DNA of 64,000 nucleotides, from contig NZ_CP117439.1 of NCBI RefSeq assembly GCF_030687575.1, positions 4,145,501 to 4,209,500 on the forward strand, in the 5' to 3' direction. The stretch comes from Pseudomonas sp. FP2309. Its GTDB lineage: Bacteria > Pseudomonadota > Gammaproteobacteria > Pseudomonadales > Pseudomonadaceae. Below are positions 33,983 to 42,465 of the stretch, one piece after another. A program made the position numbers and the translations under genes. The stretch's first letter is position 1. The number at the start of each line of letters is the position of its first letter. The notes below the pieces were generated by a model that was given only the letters and a program-made list of their open reading frames with translations, was not told where the DNA came from and ran no database searches.

Positions 33983-34669
33983 TCAGGCAAACGGCGGCAG
34001 GCCATACCCGGCCAGATCGAAGTCCGCCAGCTTGCGGATGATCTGGTCGGCATGCTGGTATTTGCTGTCGGCCATGGCTTCATCGGGCACGGCGATGGCG
34101 GTCATGTGGGCGGCCTTTGCAGCAGTGACACCGAACGGCGAATCTTCGAACACCAGGCAATCCTGGGGTGCCACGCCCAGGCGGCGCGCGGCGGTGAGGA
34201 ATATATCCGGCGCGGGTTTGGCGGCCCCCACTTCGGGGTCGTCCGCGGTGACGATGGTGTCGAACAGGCTGAACCACTCACGGTGCAGGGTGGTCTTGTG
34301 GCCGAACGAATGGCGCGACGAACTGGTGCCCACGGCAATTGGAATGTGGTGTGCCTTCAAGTGCCGCACCAGCGCCTCGGCACCGGGCATGCCCAGGGCC
34401 TTGGGGAAACGCTCGCTCATCAAGGGCTCGCGGATCTGCAGAAACTCAGCCGGTGTGATCGGCAGGTCCAGCGCCTTGACCACGTAATCCGCCAGGTCCT
34501 GGGCGCCGCGACCAATGATGTGTTGCTTGATCCCCCAGTCATAGGTGCGGCCATAGCGCTCGGCGATGATCTGCGTGACTTCGGTGTAGATGCCTTCGGT
34601 GTCGAGCAACAACCCGTCCATGTCGAAAATCACAGCCTTGATCGGAGCAGCGGTACGCGGTGCATTCAT
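33983..34669 (-). CDS. HAD-superfamily hydrolase (subfamily IA, beta-phosphoglucomutase/pseudouridine-phosphatase-like)
   Basis: A 228-residue HAD protein. Motif I is IFDMDGLLLDTEGIY, motif II lies in VGTSSSRHSF, motif III is the Lys in GAAKPAPDIF, and motif IV is VFEDSPFGVTAA. An alpha-helical cap follows motif I. It is a phosphatase for a small phosphorylated metabolite of unknown identity. ATG at 34669 is taken; a GTG one codon upstream has slightly better spacing from AAGGA. Confidence 0.9.
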   Translation of the reverse strand: MNAPRTAAPIKAVIFDMDGLLLDTEGIYTEVTQIIAERYGRTYDWGIKQHIIGRGAQDLADYVVKALDLPITPAEFLQIREPLMSERFPKALGMPGAEALVRHLKAHHIPIAVGTSSSRHSFGHKTTLHREWFSLFDTIVTADDPEVGAAKPAPDIFLTAARRLGVAPQDCLVFEDSPFGVTAAKAAHMTAIAVPDEAMADSKYQHADQIIRKLADFDLAGYGLPPFA

Positions 34670-34777
34670 CACAACAGATCCTTGGGGGAAGGACTAAAAG
34701 GATTCAGCACAATAACGGCCACGCCGACCTGCGGGCAACCCTTTAGACTGTGCGCCTCCCCTTTCGAAGCGCACGCC

Positions 34778-35143
34778 ATGCTCTACCGTCTCGCGGCCGA
34801 CAGCCTTGTGCTGTTCCACCTGTGTTTCATCCTGTTCGTACTGTTCGGCGGCCTGCTGGCGCTCAAATGGCGGGCGGTGATCTGGCTGCATCTGCCCGCC
34901 GCAGCATGGGGTGTGGCGGTCGAAGTCTTCCACCTGCCCTGCCCGCTCACGCGCTGGGAAAACCTGTTCCGCCACCTGGCCGGCCTGGACGGGTATGGCG
35001 GTGGGTTTATCGAGCATTACCTGCTCACGCTGATCTACCCGGCCGGGCTGACCCCGCAGATCCAGCTGGGCCTGGGCGCGCTGGTGCTGTTAATCAATAT
35101 GGCCGTGTATGCGCGGCTGATCCGGCGTTACGTACAGGCTTGA
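34778..35143 (+). CDS. DUF2784 small membrane protein
   Basis: A 121-residue protein with three to four hydrophobic helices (LVLFHLCFILFVLFGGLLAL, VIWLHLPAAAWGVAVEV, LGLGALVLLINMAVYARLI). The motif CPLTRWENLFRHLAG is characteristic of DUF2784. Function is unknown. ATG at 34778 is where homology begins; the open frame upstream is an antisense shadow of the HAD gene. Confidence 0.8.
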   Translation: MLYRLAADSLVLFHLCFILFVLFGGLLALKWRAVIWLHLPAAAWGVAVEVFHLPCPLTRWENLFRHLAGLDGYGGGFIEHYLLTLIYPAGLTPQIQLGLGALVLLINMAVYARLIRRYVQA

Positions 35144-35197
35144 GACAGCTGCACTGGTGAAGAATCAGTCTCCCTTACTCCCTTCATAGCCGCCGCC

Positions 35198-35776
35198 ATG
35201 TCCGAAGCCTTCGAAGTCCCCAGCCCCCACGAAAAACACCTTGAACACACCACCGAACATGCCCACGCGCGAGGGGATAATTTCGCCAGCCGCATCGCCG
35301 TCATGACCGCGTTGATGGCCACCCTCGGCGCCATGCTCAGTTATCAGGCCGGCTCCACCGAAAGCGAAGCGGCGATGGACAAAAACAACGCCGCCATCTT
35401 CAAGACCGAAGCGGCCAACCAGTGGAATTACTACCAGGCCAAATCCAGCCGGCAGAACCTGGCAGAGCTGGCCACTCATATTCCTGGCGTGGACGCCGCA
35501 CATTACAAGGATGAAATCGAGCGCTACCAACACCAGAAGGAAGACGTGCGCAAACAGGCCGAGACGCTTGAAGCCACGTCGCGGGAGTGGAATGAAAAGT
35601 CCGAACAGGCCTTGCACCAGCACCACCGCTGGGCCCAGGCGATGACGGCGATTCAGATCGCGATTTCGCTGGCGGCGATTACCTTGCTGACGCGCAAAGA
35701 GTGGCTCAAGCGCATGGCGTATACGGCCGGCGGCGTGGCGGTGCTGCTGGGGAGCCTGGCGTGGTTGAAGCTCTGA
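35198..35776 (+). CDS. DUF4337 family protein
   Basis: A 192-residue protein. After a charged N-terminus comes a first hydrophobic segment (VMTALMATLGAMLSY), a long helical middle with Lys/Glu/Gln-rich stretches (residues about 60-140), and a C-terminal hydrophobic pair (AITLLT and TAGGVAVLLGSLAWL). This layout is that of DUF4337. Function is unknown. It lies 54 bp after the DUF2784 gene on the same strand. Confidence 0.78.
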   Translation: MSEAFEVPSPHEKHLEHTTEHAHARGDNFASRIAVMTALMATLGAMLSYQAGSTESEAAMDKNNAAIFKTEAANQWNYYQAKSSRQNLAELATHIPGVDAAHYKDEIERYQHQKEDVRKQAETLEATSREWNEKSEQALHQHHRWAQAMTAIQIAISLAAITLLTRKEWLKRMAYTAGGVAVLLGSLAWLKL

Positions 35777-35903
35777 CCTGTCTGGAGCGTGTGCAGGCGC
35801 GCAGATGAAATTGTCAGCAAAATATTTCAATCTGGCATCGCGGCGACTACAGTAGCGCGCCTTCGAGAATTGGATCTCGATATTCAGCCCATGGAGTTAC
35901 GCA

Positions 35904-36239
35904 GTGAAGTACGCCAGTAAAGTAGTCGCAGCCGCTGTTCTCGGTTTCGCCCTCGCAGGTTGCACGGGCACCGCTATCAAATCGCCGCAATACGACAGCA
36001 GCCAGTACACCGTATTGGGCCACAGTGAAGCCAGCGCCACCGGCATCATGCTGTTCGGTGTTATCCCGATCGGCCAGAACAGCCGCTTCGTGCGGGCTCA
36101 GAATGCAGCCATCAAGGCGAAGGGCGGCGACGCGCTGATCAACACCCAGGTGCAGGAAAACTGGTTCTGGGCTTGGGTACTGAGTGGTTACACCACCAAG
36201 ATTTCGGGTGACGTGATCAAGCTGAAAACCGCGCAGTAA
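35904..36239 (+). CDS. Small lipoprotein
   Basis: A 111-residue protein with a lipoprotein signal peptide ending LAGC (Cys20). The mature part has QYTVLGHSEASATGIMLFGV and ends in GDVIKLKTAQ, resembling the small TRL-like lipoprotein family. The start is GTG at 35904, with GGAG seven bases upstream. The leader contains an inverted repeat TCGAGA / TCTCGA (about 35863-35880). It is probably anchored in the outer membrane; function is unknown. Confidence 0.8.
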   Translation: MKYASKVVAAAVLGFALAGCTGTAIKSPQYDSSQYTVLGHSEASATGIMLFGVIPIGQNSRFVRAQNAAIKAKGGDALINTQVQENWFWAWVLSGYTTKISGDVIKLKTAQ

Positions 36240-36301
36240 AATCGCCGGGCGTTACTCAACGCCTGCGACGTATCATGGGCCGACCTTCAGAGGACGAGCC
36301 C

Positions 36302-37342
36302 ATGAACCTCAGCATCATGTACGCACTGGCCGCCGCCGCCCTGTTCGGCGCCAGCACGCCACTGGCCAAAAGCCTCGGCCTGGGTCTGTCTCCCATACTG
36401 CTCGCCGGTCTGCTCTACCTGGGCAGCGGCATCGGACTCGCCAGCGTGCGCCTCGTCCGCGACCGTGGCTGGAAACCCTCCGGTCTCACCCCCACCGAAT
36501 GGCCCTGGCTGCTCGGAGCAATTGCCTTCGGTGGCATCCTCGGCCCGGTGGCCCTGATGTTTGGCCTCACCCGCACCACCGGCGCAACCGCTTCGCTGAT
36601 GCTCAACCTGGAATCGGTGTTGACTGCGGTGATCGCCTGGCTGGTCTTCAGGGAAAACGCCGACCGCCGTATCGTCCTTGGGATGGCCGCGATTGTACTG
36701 GGCGGCGTCGCGTTGTCCTGGCCTGAAGGCGCCAGCACCCACCATGACTGGACAGGACCGCTGGCGGTGGCGCTCGCTTGCCTGTGCTGGGGCATCGACA
36801 ACAACCTGACCCGCAAAGTGTCGGCGTCTGACGCGCTGTTTATCGCCGGGGCCAAGGGCCTGATCGCCGGGATGGTGAACGGCGGGCTGGCCCTGTACCT
36901 CGGCGCGCAGATCCCCGGCGTGGCGCAACTGGCGCCGATTTTGTGGGTGGGGTTTCTGGGCTATGGCATCAGCCTGGTGCTGTTCGTGCTGGCGCTGCGG
37001 GGATTGGGCAGCGCACGCACAGGCGCCTACTTTTCCACGGCGCCGTTCCTGGGTGCCGCGATTGCGCTTTTTGTGTTGGGGGAGTCGGTGACGGTAGCGT
37101 TCTGGGTGGCCTCAGCCCTGATGGCCGTGGGCGTGTGGCTGCACCTGAGCGAGCGGCATGCCCATGAGCATCTGCATGAAGCCACGGAACACGGGCATCG
37201 CCATGTGCACGATGAACATCACCAGCACGAGCATGGGTTTGAATGGGACCCGCAGGCGCCCCATAGCCATGTGCACGTGCACACGCCGATCAGGCACAGT
37301 CATGCGCATTTTCCGGACGTGCATCACCGGCATCGGCATTAA
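36302..37342 (+). CDS. EamA/DMT-family transporter with a histidine-rich tail
   Basis: A 346-residue protein with about ten membrane helices in two EamA repeats (YALAAAALFGASTPLAKSLG and LAVALACLCWGIDNNLTRKV). The last 61 residues contain 23 histidines, mostly as HxH repeats. Such tails bind Zn, Ni or Co and occur in metal-linked transporters, so a metal or metal-chelate substrate, or metal sensing, is possible. ATG at 36302 has AGAGGA upstream. Its 3' end overlaps the 3' end of the convergent GGDEF gene by 53 bp. Confidence 0.88.
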   Translation: MNLSIMYALAAAALFGASTPLAKSLGLGLSPILLAGLLYLGSGIGLASVRLVRDRGWKPSGLTPTEWPWLLGAIAFGGILGPVALMFGLTRTTGATASLMLNLESVLTAVIAWLVFRENADRRIVLGMAAIVLGGVALSWPEGASTHHDWTGPLAVALACLCWGIDNNLTRKVSASDALFIAGAKGLIAGMVNGGLALYLGAQIPGVAQLAPILWVGFLGYGISLVLFVLALRGLGSARTGAYFSTAPFLGAAIALFVLGESVTVAFWVASALMAVGVWLHLSERHAHEHLHEATEHGHRHVHDEHHQHEHGFEWDPQAPHSHVHVHTPIRHSHAHFPDVHHRHRH

Positions 37343-38912
37343 GCCGCGCTATCAGCGCCTGCTCCACCACGACACGGTTACGGCCGTCTTGTTTGGCTTG
37401 GTACAACAACTGGTCGGCCCGCTCAAGCACGGCCGAAATCGGATCTCCACCGGGGCTCCACAGCGCCACCCCCAGGGACACGGTGATGTGCCCGACCGTA
37501 TCGATATCCGCAGCGGCAATAGAAGCTCGCAGTCGCTCTGCGACCTCGGCCGCGGTCTGCAGCGAACTGTTCGGCAACAAGAGCACAAACTCCTCGCCTC
37601 CAACCCGACAGGCCAAATCGTTGGAGCGGGAGTTTTGCTGCATGAGTGCCGCAATGGTCCTCAGCGTCTGATCGCCCACCCCATGACCAAACGTATCGTT
37701 CACCCGTTTGAAGTGATCGATGTCCATGGACACCACCGCGAATGCTTTGTTGGCGTCCTGCCAGCGCGCCAGGACCTCCTGCATGGCGCGCCGGTTGGCC
37801 AGCCCTGTCAGCGCATCGGTCTGTGCCTGCTGGTTCAACTTGCCGATCTTTTCCTGAAGCAGGGTCGCCCCCAGCAGCAGCGCCCGACGAATCTGCCAGC
37901 TTTCAAAATAACGCGCCGGGACTGCGCTGATCCGTTCGTAGCTGTCCGGCGTATCCAGGCGTTTGGCGCAGTCGGCGAGCCGGGACAATGGCGCCGAGAT
38001 ACGTGCCCCCAGCCACCAGATCAGGACGATGCCAAACAGCGCAAGCGGCGCGATGCCCTGCGCCACCTTGACCATGGTTTGTCGCAGGATGGTTTGGATA
38101 TTCTCGATCGGCTGCTGCGAGATCACCCCCCAGCCACTGCTGGGCACTTTGGCGAACCCCGCAAGCATTTCCACCCCCTGCTCATCGGGCGCCTGCAACG
38201 TACCCGTTTCCTGGCTGAGCGCCGCGTCGACAATCGCCCCCTGCCTCACAATGTCGCCTATCTGCTCAGGCTCGTTGTGATAGAGCACCCGACGCGCACT
38301 GTCGATCAAATAGAGATGCGCGCCATCCTTGCGCACGTTAGTGTCGATCAACGCCTGAAGCGTATTTCTCTGCTCAAGGCGAACACTGCCACCGATAAGC
38401 CCCAGGTACTCGCCCTTCACGTCGAATACAGGATGGGAAATAAACACCACCAGATTGCCGGCCATGGACTCAAACGCGTTACTGATAATCGGCGTGCGCA
38501 GCCTCAGAGGTGCCTTATGTTGCAGCGTCCGGCCATTCAGACCGAGGTCCTCGGGGGCTGAGGCAATAATGGTGCCGGCAGCGTCGGCAATGAGCACCGC
38601 GTTAAAACTGGCGTCCTGCCCGAACAGACGCTGGGTTTCTGCTGCCAGGGAATGCTTGTCGTCAAACGTTTTGCCAATGACCGCAGAACCGTATTTCAGC
38701 TTATCCAGATCAGAACGCAACACCTGCTCAACACTGGCGGCGATCCGAGCGGCATAGGCTTTATTAACCTCCAACGCATTCTCAATCAGCTCCTGCTTGC
38801 GAATCTTGAACATCACCCAAAAGCTGTTGGCCAGCGTGGCAACGGCAGAAAGCACGACGAAGATCAGCAGCAGAATACGCAGGTTGAGCTTGGGCTTCGG
38901 TTGGGCGGGCAT
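37290..38912 (-). CDS. Membrane diguanylate cyclase (Cache - HAMP-like - GGDEF)
   Basis: About 540 residues. A membrane helix (LNLRILLLIFVVLSAVATLA) is followed by a periplasmic Cache-type sensor domain, a second helix (GIAPLALFGIVLIWWLG) and a GGDEF domain. The active site is GGEEF in CRVGGEEFVLLLP. The inhibitory I-site RSND lies exactly five residues upstream, so it should be an active, product-inhibited c-di-GMP synthase. The start MPAQPKPKLN at 38912 is preferred; the open frame runs another 70 codons upstream. It lies downstream of the tRNA-Ser attachment region, insulated by terminators. Confidence 0.9.
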   Translation of the reverse strand: MPAQPKPKLNLRILLLIFVVLSAVATLANSFWVMFKIRKQELIENALEVNKAYAARIAASVEQVLRSDLDKLKYGSAVIGKTFDDKHSLAAETQRLFGQDASFNAVLIADAAGTIIASAPEDLGLNGRTLQHKAPLRLRTPIISNAFESMAGNLVVFISHPVFDVKGEYLGLIGGSVRLEQRNTLQALIDTNVRKDGAHLYLIDSARRVLYHNEPEQIGDIVRQGAIVDAALSQETGTLQAPDEQGVEMLAGFAKVPSSGWGVISQQPIENIQTILRQTMVKVAQGIAPLALFGIVLIWWLGARISAPLSRLADCAKRLDTPDSYERISAVPARYFESWQIRRALLLGATLLQEKIGKLNQQAQTDALTGLANRRAMQEVLARWQDANKAFAVVSMDIDHFKRVNDTFGHGVGDQTLRTIAALMQQNSRSNDLACRVGGEEFVLLLPNSSLQTAAEVAERLRASIAAADIDTVGHITVSLGVALWSPGGDPISAVLERADQLLYQAKQDGRNRVVVEQALIARLNADAGDARPENAHDCA

Positions 38913-39024
38913 ATCAGGCAGTCCGGATGGGGCAGGAGAATGGCAGACACTGGCGTTAAAATTTGAACCGTCCTGGCAATCAGTTCTCGTCTGGGCCCGG
39001 CGCGACTTTTCAGACGCCATAAAC

Positions 39025-39065
39025 CACAAACCCCCGGCATTTTCTAGGAAAACCGGGGGTTTGTG
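39025..39065 (-). terminator. Terminator copy 1 (outer, tRNA-associated)
   Basis: A perfect 13-bp stem CACAAACCCCCGG / CCGGGGGTTTGTG encloses CATTTTCTAGGAAAA. A near-identical hairpin occurs at 39452-39492, and each is followed to the right by a copy of the tRNA-Ser 3' end. On the minus strand it would stop readthrough from the tRNA side into the diguanylate cyclase gene. Confidence 0.7.
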
Positions 39066-39077
39066 TTTACTTAATGG

Positions 39078-39099
39078 GGGGGTGAAGGCGGGATTCGGA
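39078..39099. repeat. Degenerate copy of the tRNA-Ser 3' end (old attachment site)
   Basis: Eighteen of 22 bases match the GGCGGTGAAGGAGAGATTCG-type end present at 39504 and 49718. It lies right beside terminator copy 1, just as the intact att copy lies beside terminator copy 2. It is probably the scar of an earlier integration. Confidence 0.55.
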
Positions 39100-39137
39100 A
39101 GTACCCGCCACGAAACTGTCAAAAAAAGTGTGCGGTT

Positions 39138-39356
39138 TCAGAGCGCGGCAAAGCTGTTGCCGTCGTAAAAAATCGGTGCCGCCAGATGTTGGCTGATCGC
39201 GCGGATTTACTCGGCTGTTAAGGCATCGGCCACCACAATCCAATAGCCAAGGTGACCGCCTGTGTCAATGAATAGCTTGCGGAGCTTTTTCGGGCCGCAC
39301 TGAAAGACGCTGAGATTAGCGTTGAAACTCTTCTTCGGCTGTGTCGGTTTTGCCGT
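39138..39356 (-). pseudogene. Short degenerate coding remnant between the two terminator copies
   Basis: On the minus strand one frame reads about 48 codons (including VFQCGPKKLRKLFIDTGGHL and GYWIVVADALTAE), then TAA, then 23 more codons ending NSFAAL and TGA. No start codon with a ribosome-binding site is visible. It looks like the end of a broken accessory gene left by an older element. I do not recognise the family. Confidence 0.3.
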
Positions 39357-39444
39357 TCATGGCCCATTCAGGTGAGCTCAATTTGCGCACCAAATAGAGG
39401 GCCCCCAGCCCCATATCAGTCCCATATGGCCATTTTTCAGACGC

Positions 39445-39492
39445 AAAAAAACACAAACCCCCGACTTTCTCTAGGAAAATCAGGGGTTTGCG
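39445..39492 (-). terminator. Terminator copy 2 (next to the left attachment site)
   Basis: The stem CACAAACCCC / GGGGTTTGCG encloses CGACTTTCTCTAGGAAAATCA. On the minus strand it is followed by GTTTTTTTGC. Before the element inserted, this would have been the terminator of tRNA-Ser, to which it is now separated by the 10.2-kb insertion. Confidence 0.75.
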
Positions 39493-39503
39493 TTTTCAGA
39501 ATG

Positions 39504-39534
39504 TGGCGGTGAAGGAGAGATTCGAACTCTCGAT
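39504..39534. repeat. Left attachment repeat (att)
   Basis: A 31-bp copy of the tRNA-Ser 3' end (acceptor and T arm, starting TGGCGGTGAAGGAGAGATTC), identical to 49718-49748. Beyond it, the sequence toward 39657 holds no gene that I can see. Confidence 0.9.
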
Positions 39535-39657
39535 TCTACCGACAACCTACAAAGCCCAATGTTTACTAGGCCCTATCAAGACCCCAGCGACTGAAAGTGT
39601 ACGCACTTAAGGTACGCACGCAAAACCTAAAAAACCTTGGGGTCATGCTCCAAACGC

Positions 39658-40308
39658 TTAATTACGGAACTCAATATGGAGCTCAAGCCCATGCTCCTCC
39701 CGGAGCTGCTTCAGCATTTCCTCCGTTGAGGCGCGCGTCATAGCCCCTTGAAGACCTTCCACCCACAAGAACGCATTGACCACATCATTGATCTCAACAT
39801 CACTAACCACCAAGGAAGCAATCCCCTTAGGATGCATAAGCCTATCCCGGACCTTGACCGAACGGGCTAGAGCCTCAAAACCGGCACCTTCGCACCTAAT
39901 CCCCAACCTACCAGGTACAGCTCCTTCGAAACTACGAACCGTCAACCTGATCAAGTTCAAGGCTCCAGTTCGCATGACACGAGTCTGAACCTCTCCCTGG
40001 CCGGTGACCTCAATTTGTAATTCAGACAAAGCCATGCGGTTAGCTTCTGACAGCCGCTCCCCCCAAGAACCAAGCAGCATTTGTCGTTGGAAATACATAC
40101 AACCTTCAATGAAGGCAAAGATGGCACGTACTAATCCCCTGCGTGCTCCTGGGGCCAGGTACGTTGGGTTTGGGTACCCTACGGTTTTGGAACCTGGCAC
40201 CTGAACATATGGGTACAGGTCAGTAATGTCGGCGTGCAAAGTGAGAAAAATCGCACTGGCCTCACCCGGCTTCAGCTTGCCGTCAGCAGCATTTTGAATG
40301 TCCATCAT
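39658..40308 (-). CDS. HEPN-type hypothetical protein
   Basis: A 216-residue protein in the left part of the element. Residues 154-159, RDRLMH within SVKVRDRLMHPKG, match the Rx4-6H signature of HEPN RNases, and the surrounding helices (residues about 55-95 and 170-195) fit that fold. HEPN proteins are frequent effectors in abortive-infection and toxin systems. No obvious partner nucleotidyltransferase is adjacent. The start is ATG-ATG at 40308, with no clear ribosome-binding site. The family name was not recognised, so the assignment rests on the motif and context. Confidence 0.7.
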   Translation of the reverse strand: MMDIQNAADGKLKPGEASAIFLTLHADITDLYPYVQVPGSKTVGYPNPTYLAPGARRGLVRAIFAFIEGCMYFQRQMLLGSWGERLSEANRMALSELQIEVTGQGEVQTRVMRTGALNLIRLTVRSFEGAVPGRLGIRCEGAGFEALARSVKVRDRLMHPKGIASLVVSDVEINDVVNAFLWVEGLQGAMTRASTEEMLKQLREEHGLELHIEFRN

Positions 40309-40635
40309 GTTAATTCGGCCCTGATTGTTGAATCCCAACGAACCACAGGTAAACGAGCTTTTGGGGGTAGAAAACTCGTCTGAGCTTTAAGTAATTGGCT
40401 TGGTTTTTCTTTCCCCCTGCGGGGGCCATCGCCAACGACCGTAGGCCCGCCGGCTGACATCATGAGGAGTGAATGTATCACCGATATCATCCACCGGTAT
40501 GGGCGAGTGACACTCGACACGGCGGAGCCAATTTGCCGTGCTCACATGGGTACACCCGTGTCGGTACGGTCAGGACAGCATTGCAGGAGCGTGGCTAACA
40601 GTGGCAATCTGACTTCCCTTACAGGAGAACCACAG
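40309..40635. other. Non-coding gap in the element between the HEPN-type and RHIM-motif genes
   Basis: This 327-bp gap between divergent genes must contain both promoters. A CCCCC-TGC-GGGGG hairpin is at about 40422-40434. The frame of the downstream gene stays open back to ATG at 40462 but has no convincing ribosome-binding site there. Confidence 0.4.
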
Positions 40636-41157
40636 ATGGACGACTTGTTTTCCCCGGAAGCTGGTAACGACATTATTCACATTGAACGTAACGGCACCCG
40701 TACTGGCCCTTATAGGTGCATGTTCAGTCGTCCAAGGCTGACGCTGTTCTACGGCGAGTTGGACATATGCGAAGGTGACAAGCTCCTACGCTCGATACCT
40801 GGAAGAGAGGAAACCTACACAGTTGAACTGGTCGACTATCACCAAAGCTTCGATGGTGATATTCCCGCCTGTTACGTGGTTGAGATTAGTAAGGACACCG
40901 CGATACGGAAACCCAGCCAGAACACCACGACCAATCACATCAACATCCACGGATCGACCGGCATCCAGATTGGCGACCACAACGTCCAGAACCTTGAAGT
41001 GGCTTTGAAAGAGGTACTTGCTTCAATCGACAACGCAGATGCCCCCAAGGAAGAGCGGGAGGAAGCAAAGAACAGGCTCAATGCCTTCCTCGCCCACCCA
41101 CTGGTTTCGGCCGCTGTTGGTGCATCGCTTCCCGTGGCTCTCGGCCTACTGAGCTGA
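40636..41157 (+). CDS. Protein with an RHIM-like amyloid motif and hydrophobic C-terminus
   Basis: A 173-residue protein of unknown family. Residues 100-118 read NHINIHGSTGIQIGDHNVQ. The core IQIG-x2-N (110-116) matches the RIP homotypic interaction motif (V/I)Q(V/I/L)GxxN used in amyloid signalling in animals and described in bacterial immune proteins. After it come a charged helix (about 119-150) and a hydrophobic segment (about 152-173) that could insert in a membrane. The N-terminal 90 residues look like a small beta-rich domain. ATG at 40636 has AGGAG eight bases upstream. It is 186 bp upstream of the AbiJ-type gene on the same strand. Confidence 0.75.
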   Translation: MDDLFSPEAGNDIIHIERNGTRTGPYRCMFSRPRLTLFYGELDICEGDKLLRSIPGREETYTVELVDYHQSFDGDIPACYVVEISKDTAIRKPSQNTTTNHINIHGSTGIQIGDHNVQNLEVALKEVLASIDNADAPKEEREEAKNRLNAFLAHPLVSAAVGASLPVALGLLS

Positions 41158-41343
41158 TGACAACCCTTTGGCCCTTCGGGGCCGCAGGCTACCGTCGTCC
41201 CGCTGAAAACAGTGATTCAGTTCCAAACCCTACGTTTTGACCGTAAACCTCGATATGGGCAATATTGGGAGGCTTCAAAGATCATAGTCAGGCAATGAGC
41301 CATCAGTTACCATCTGTGCCATTGACTACCGCAAGGGAACTGT

Positions 41344-42204
41344 ATGCCTGACAATATGAATCACTTGAGTTTTTCACAGCGCATGGGTTTAGTGCCAGCC
41401 ATCAAAGTTGCACAAGTTGACAGCATTGACCCAGCCCTAAAAAACTCTCTCTGGAATGTGGTTACCATAGTATGCCTATCGGGATATTACTCCAGAGACA
41501 GGAACTATCCAGACAGACTTCGCACTTCAAATTTTAGTGACTTTGCTGAAACACTATATAGCGATTTCCATAAAGCTGCCGTGGATACAATCCCAAGCTA
41601 TTGGTCAAAATTTAAGGAAATCCTCAGAGAAAGCTATTACAAAATGAGCTGGCATCGGACTTACAGCTTCATAGAGTTCATAGTCACAATAAACCATCGC
41701 GACACCGGACAAGCTTTAATCGACGGATTCAACAAAGTTCTAGCACGTGAGAACTCAGCCTATCGATTCGTAGCGGGAAGATTGATCCAAATCACATCCC
41801 CTGATGAAATAGAGGAAATCGAGAGAGCAATCGCGAATTCCGATCAGTATGCGGGTGTAAGAACCCACATACAAACAGCACTTGGGTTTCTGACGGACAA
41901 GCTAAATCCTGACTATAGAAACTCAATCAAGGAAAGCATCAGCGCTGTTGAGTCCCTTACAAAACACTTGGTGGGCAACCCTTCTGCAACGCTCGATGGC
42001 GCTTTGAAAGTGCTGGAAAAGAGCCACAAACTGCACCCAGCCTTGAAGAAGGCATTTTCTTCGTTGTACGGATATACCAACGACTCTGATGGTATACGCC
42101 ATGCACTGATGGAAAACTCCGAACTAACTCAGGCAGATGCTAGATTCATGCTAATCTGCTGTTCAGCGTTCACCAACTTCGCCATTGATAGCACGAAAAG
42201 TTAA
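41344..42204 (+). CDS. AbiJ-NTD4-type abortive infection protein
   Basis: A 286-residue protein. The N-terminal half (residues about 8-120) starts LSFSQRMGLVPAIKVAQVDS with SLWNVV next, which I recognise as the AbiJ N-terminal (NTD4) type. The C-terminal half contains SISAVESLTKHLVGN and SDGIRHALMENSELTQADAR, a HEPN-like helical region with an RH pair. AbiJ proteins cause abortive phage infection. Codon use is visibly more AT-rich than the flanking chromosome, a sign of transfer. It is the second of two co-oriented genes after the RHIM-motif gene. Confidence 0.82.
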   Translation: MPDNMNHLSFSQRMGLVPAIKVAQVDSIDPALKNSLWNVVTIVCLSGYYSRDRNYPDRLRTSNFSDFAETLYSDFHKAAVDTIPSYWSKFKEILRESYYKMSWHRTYSFIEFIVTINHRDTGQALIDGFNKVLARENSAYRFVAGRLIQITSPDEIEEIERAIANSDQYAGVRTHIQTALGFLTDKLNPDYRNSIKESISAVESLTKHLVGNPSATLDGALKVLEKSHKLHPALKKAFSSLYGYTNDSDGIRHALMENSELTQADARFMLICCSAFTNFAIDSTKS

Positions 42205-42433
42205 TCTACCAATGGAGTGAGTCAACATCATAGGTCACCGTAGGGCTCCACCTAGTGCAGAAGTGGTAACAGCGCGAGTATAATGTTGATTCGCCTCCAA
42301 ATGCCCAAGCGCCGGGCATGTAACCAACGCTATTATTTAAACAATAACTACGGCATTTCGCACTTTGTCTTCCTTGAAAAAAGCCCATGATATCGTGCAA
42401 TTGCACGCCTGGCGGTCATGACCGCAGCTCGTG

Positions 42434-42465
42434 AAAAAAACGCCGCTAGTACCTCTTACGCGGCG
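42434..42465 (-). terminator. Intrinsic terminator overlapping the stop codon of the repeat/SH3 gene
   Basis: On the minus strand CGCCGC / GCGGCG with a 13-nt loop is followed by seven T residues. The TAG stop codon of the gene at 42446-43588 lies within the hairpin. Confidence 0.85.
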
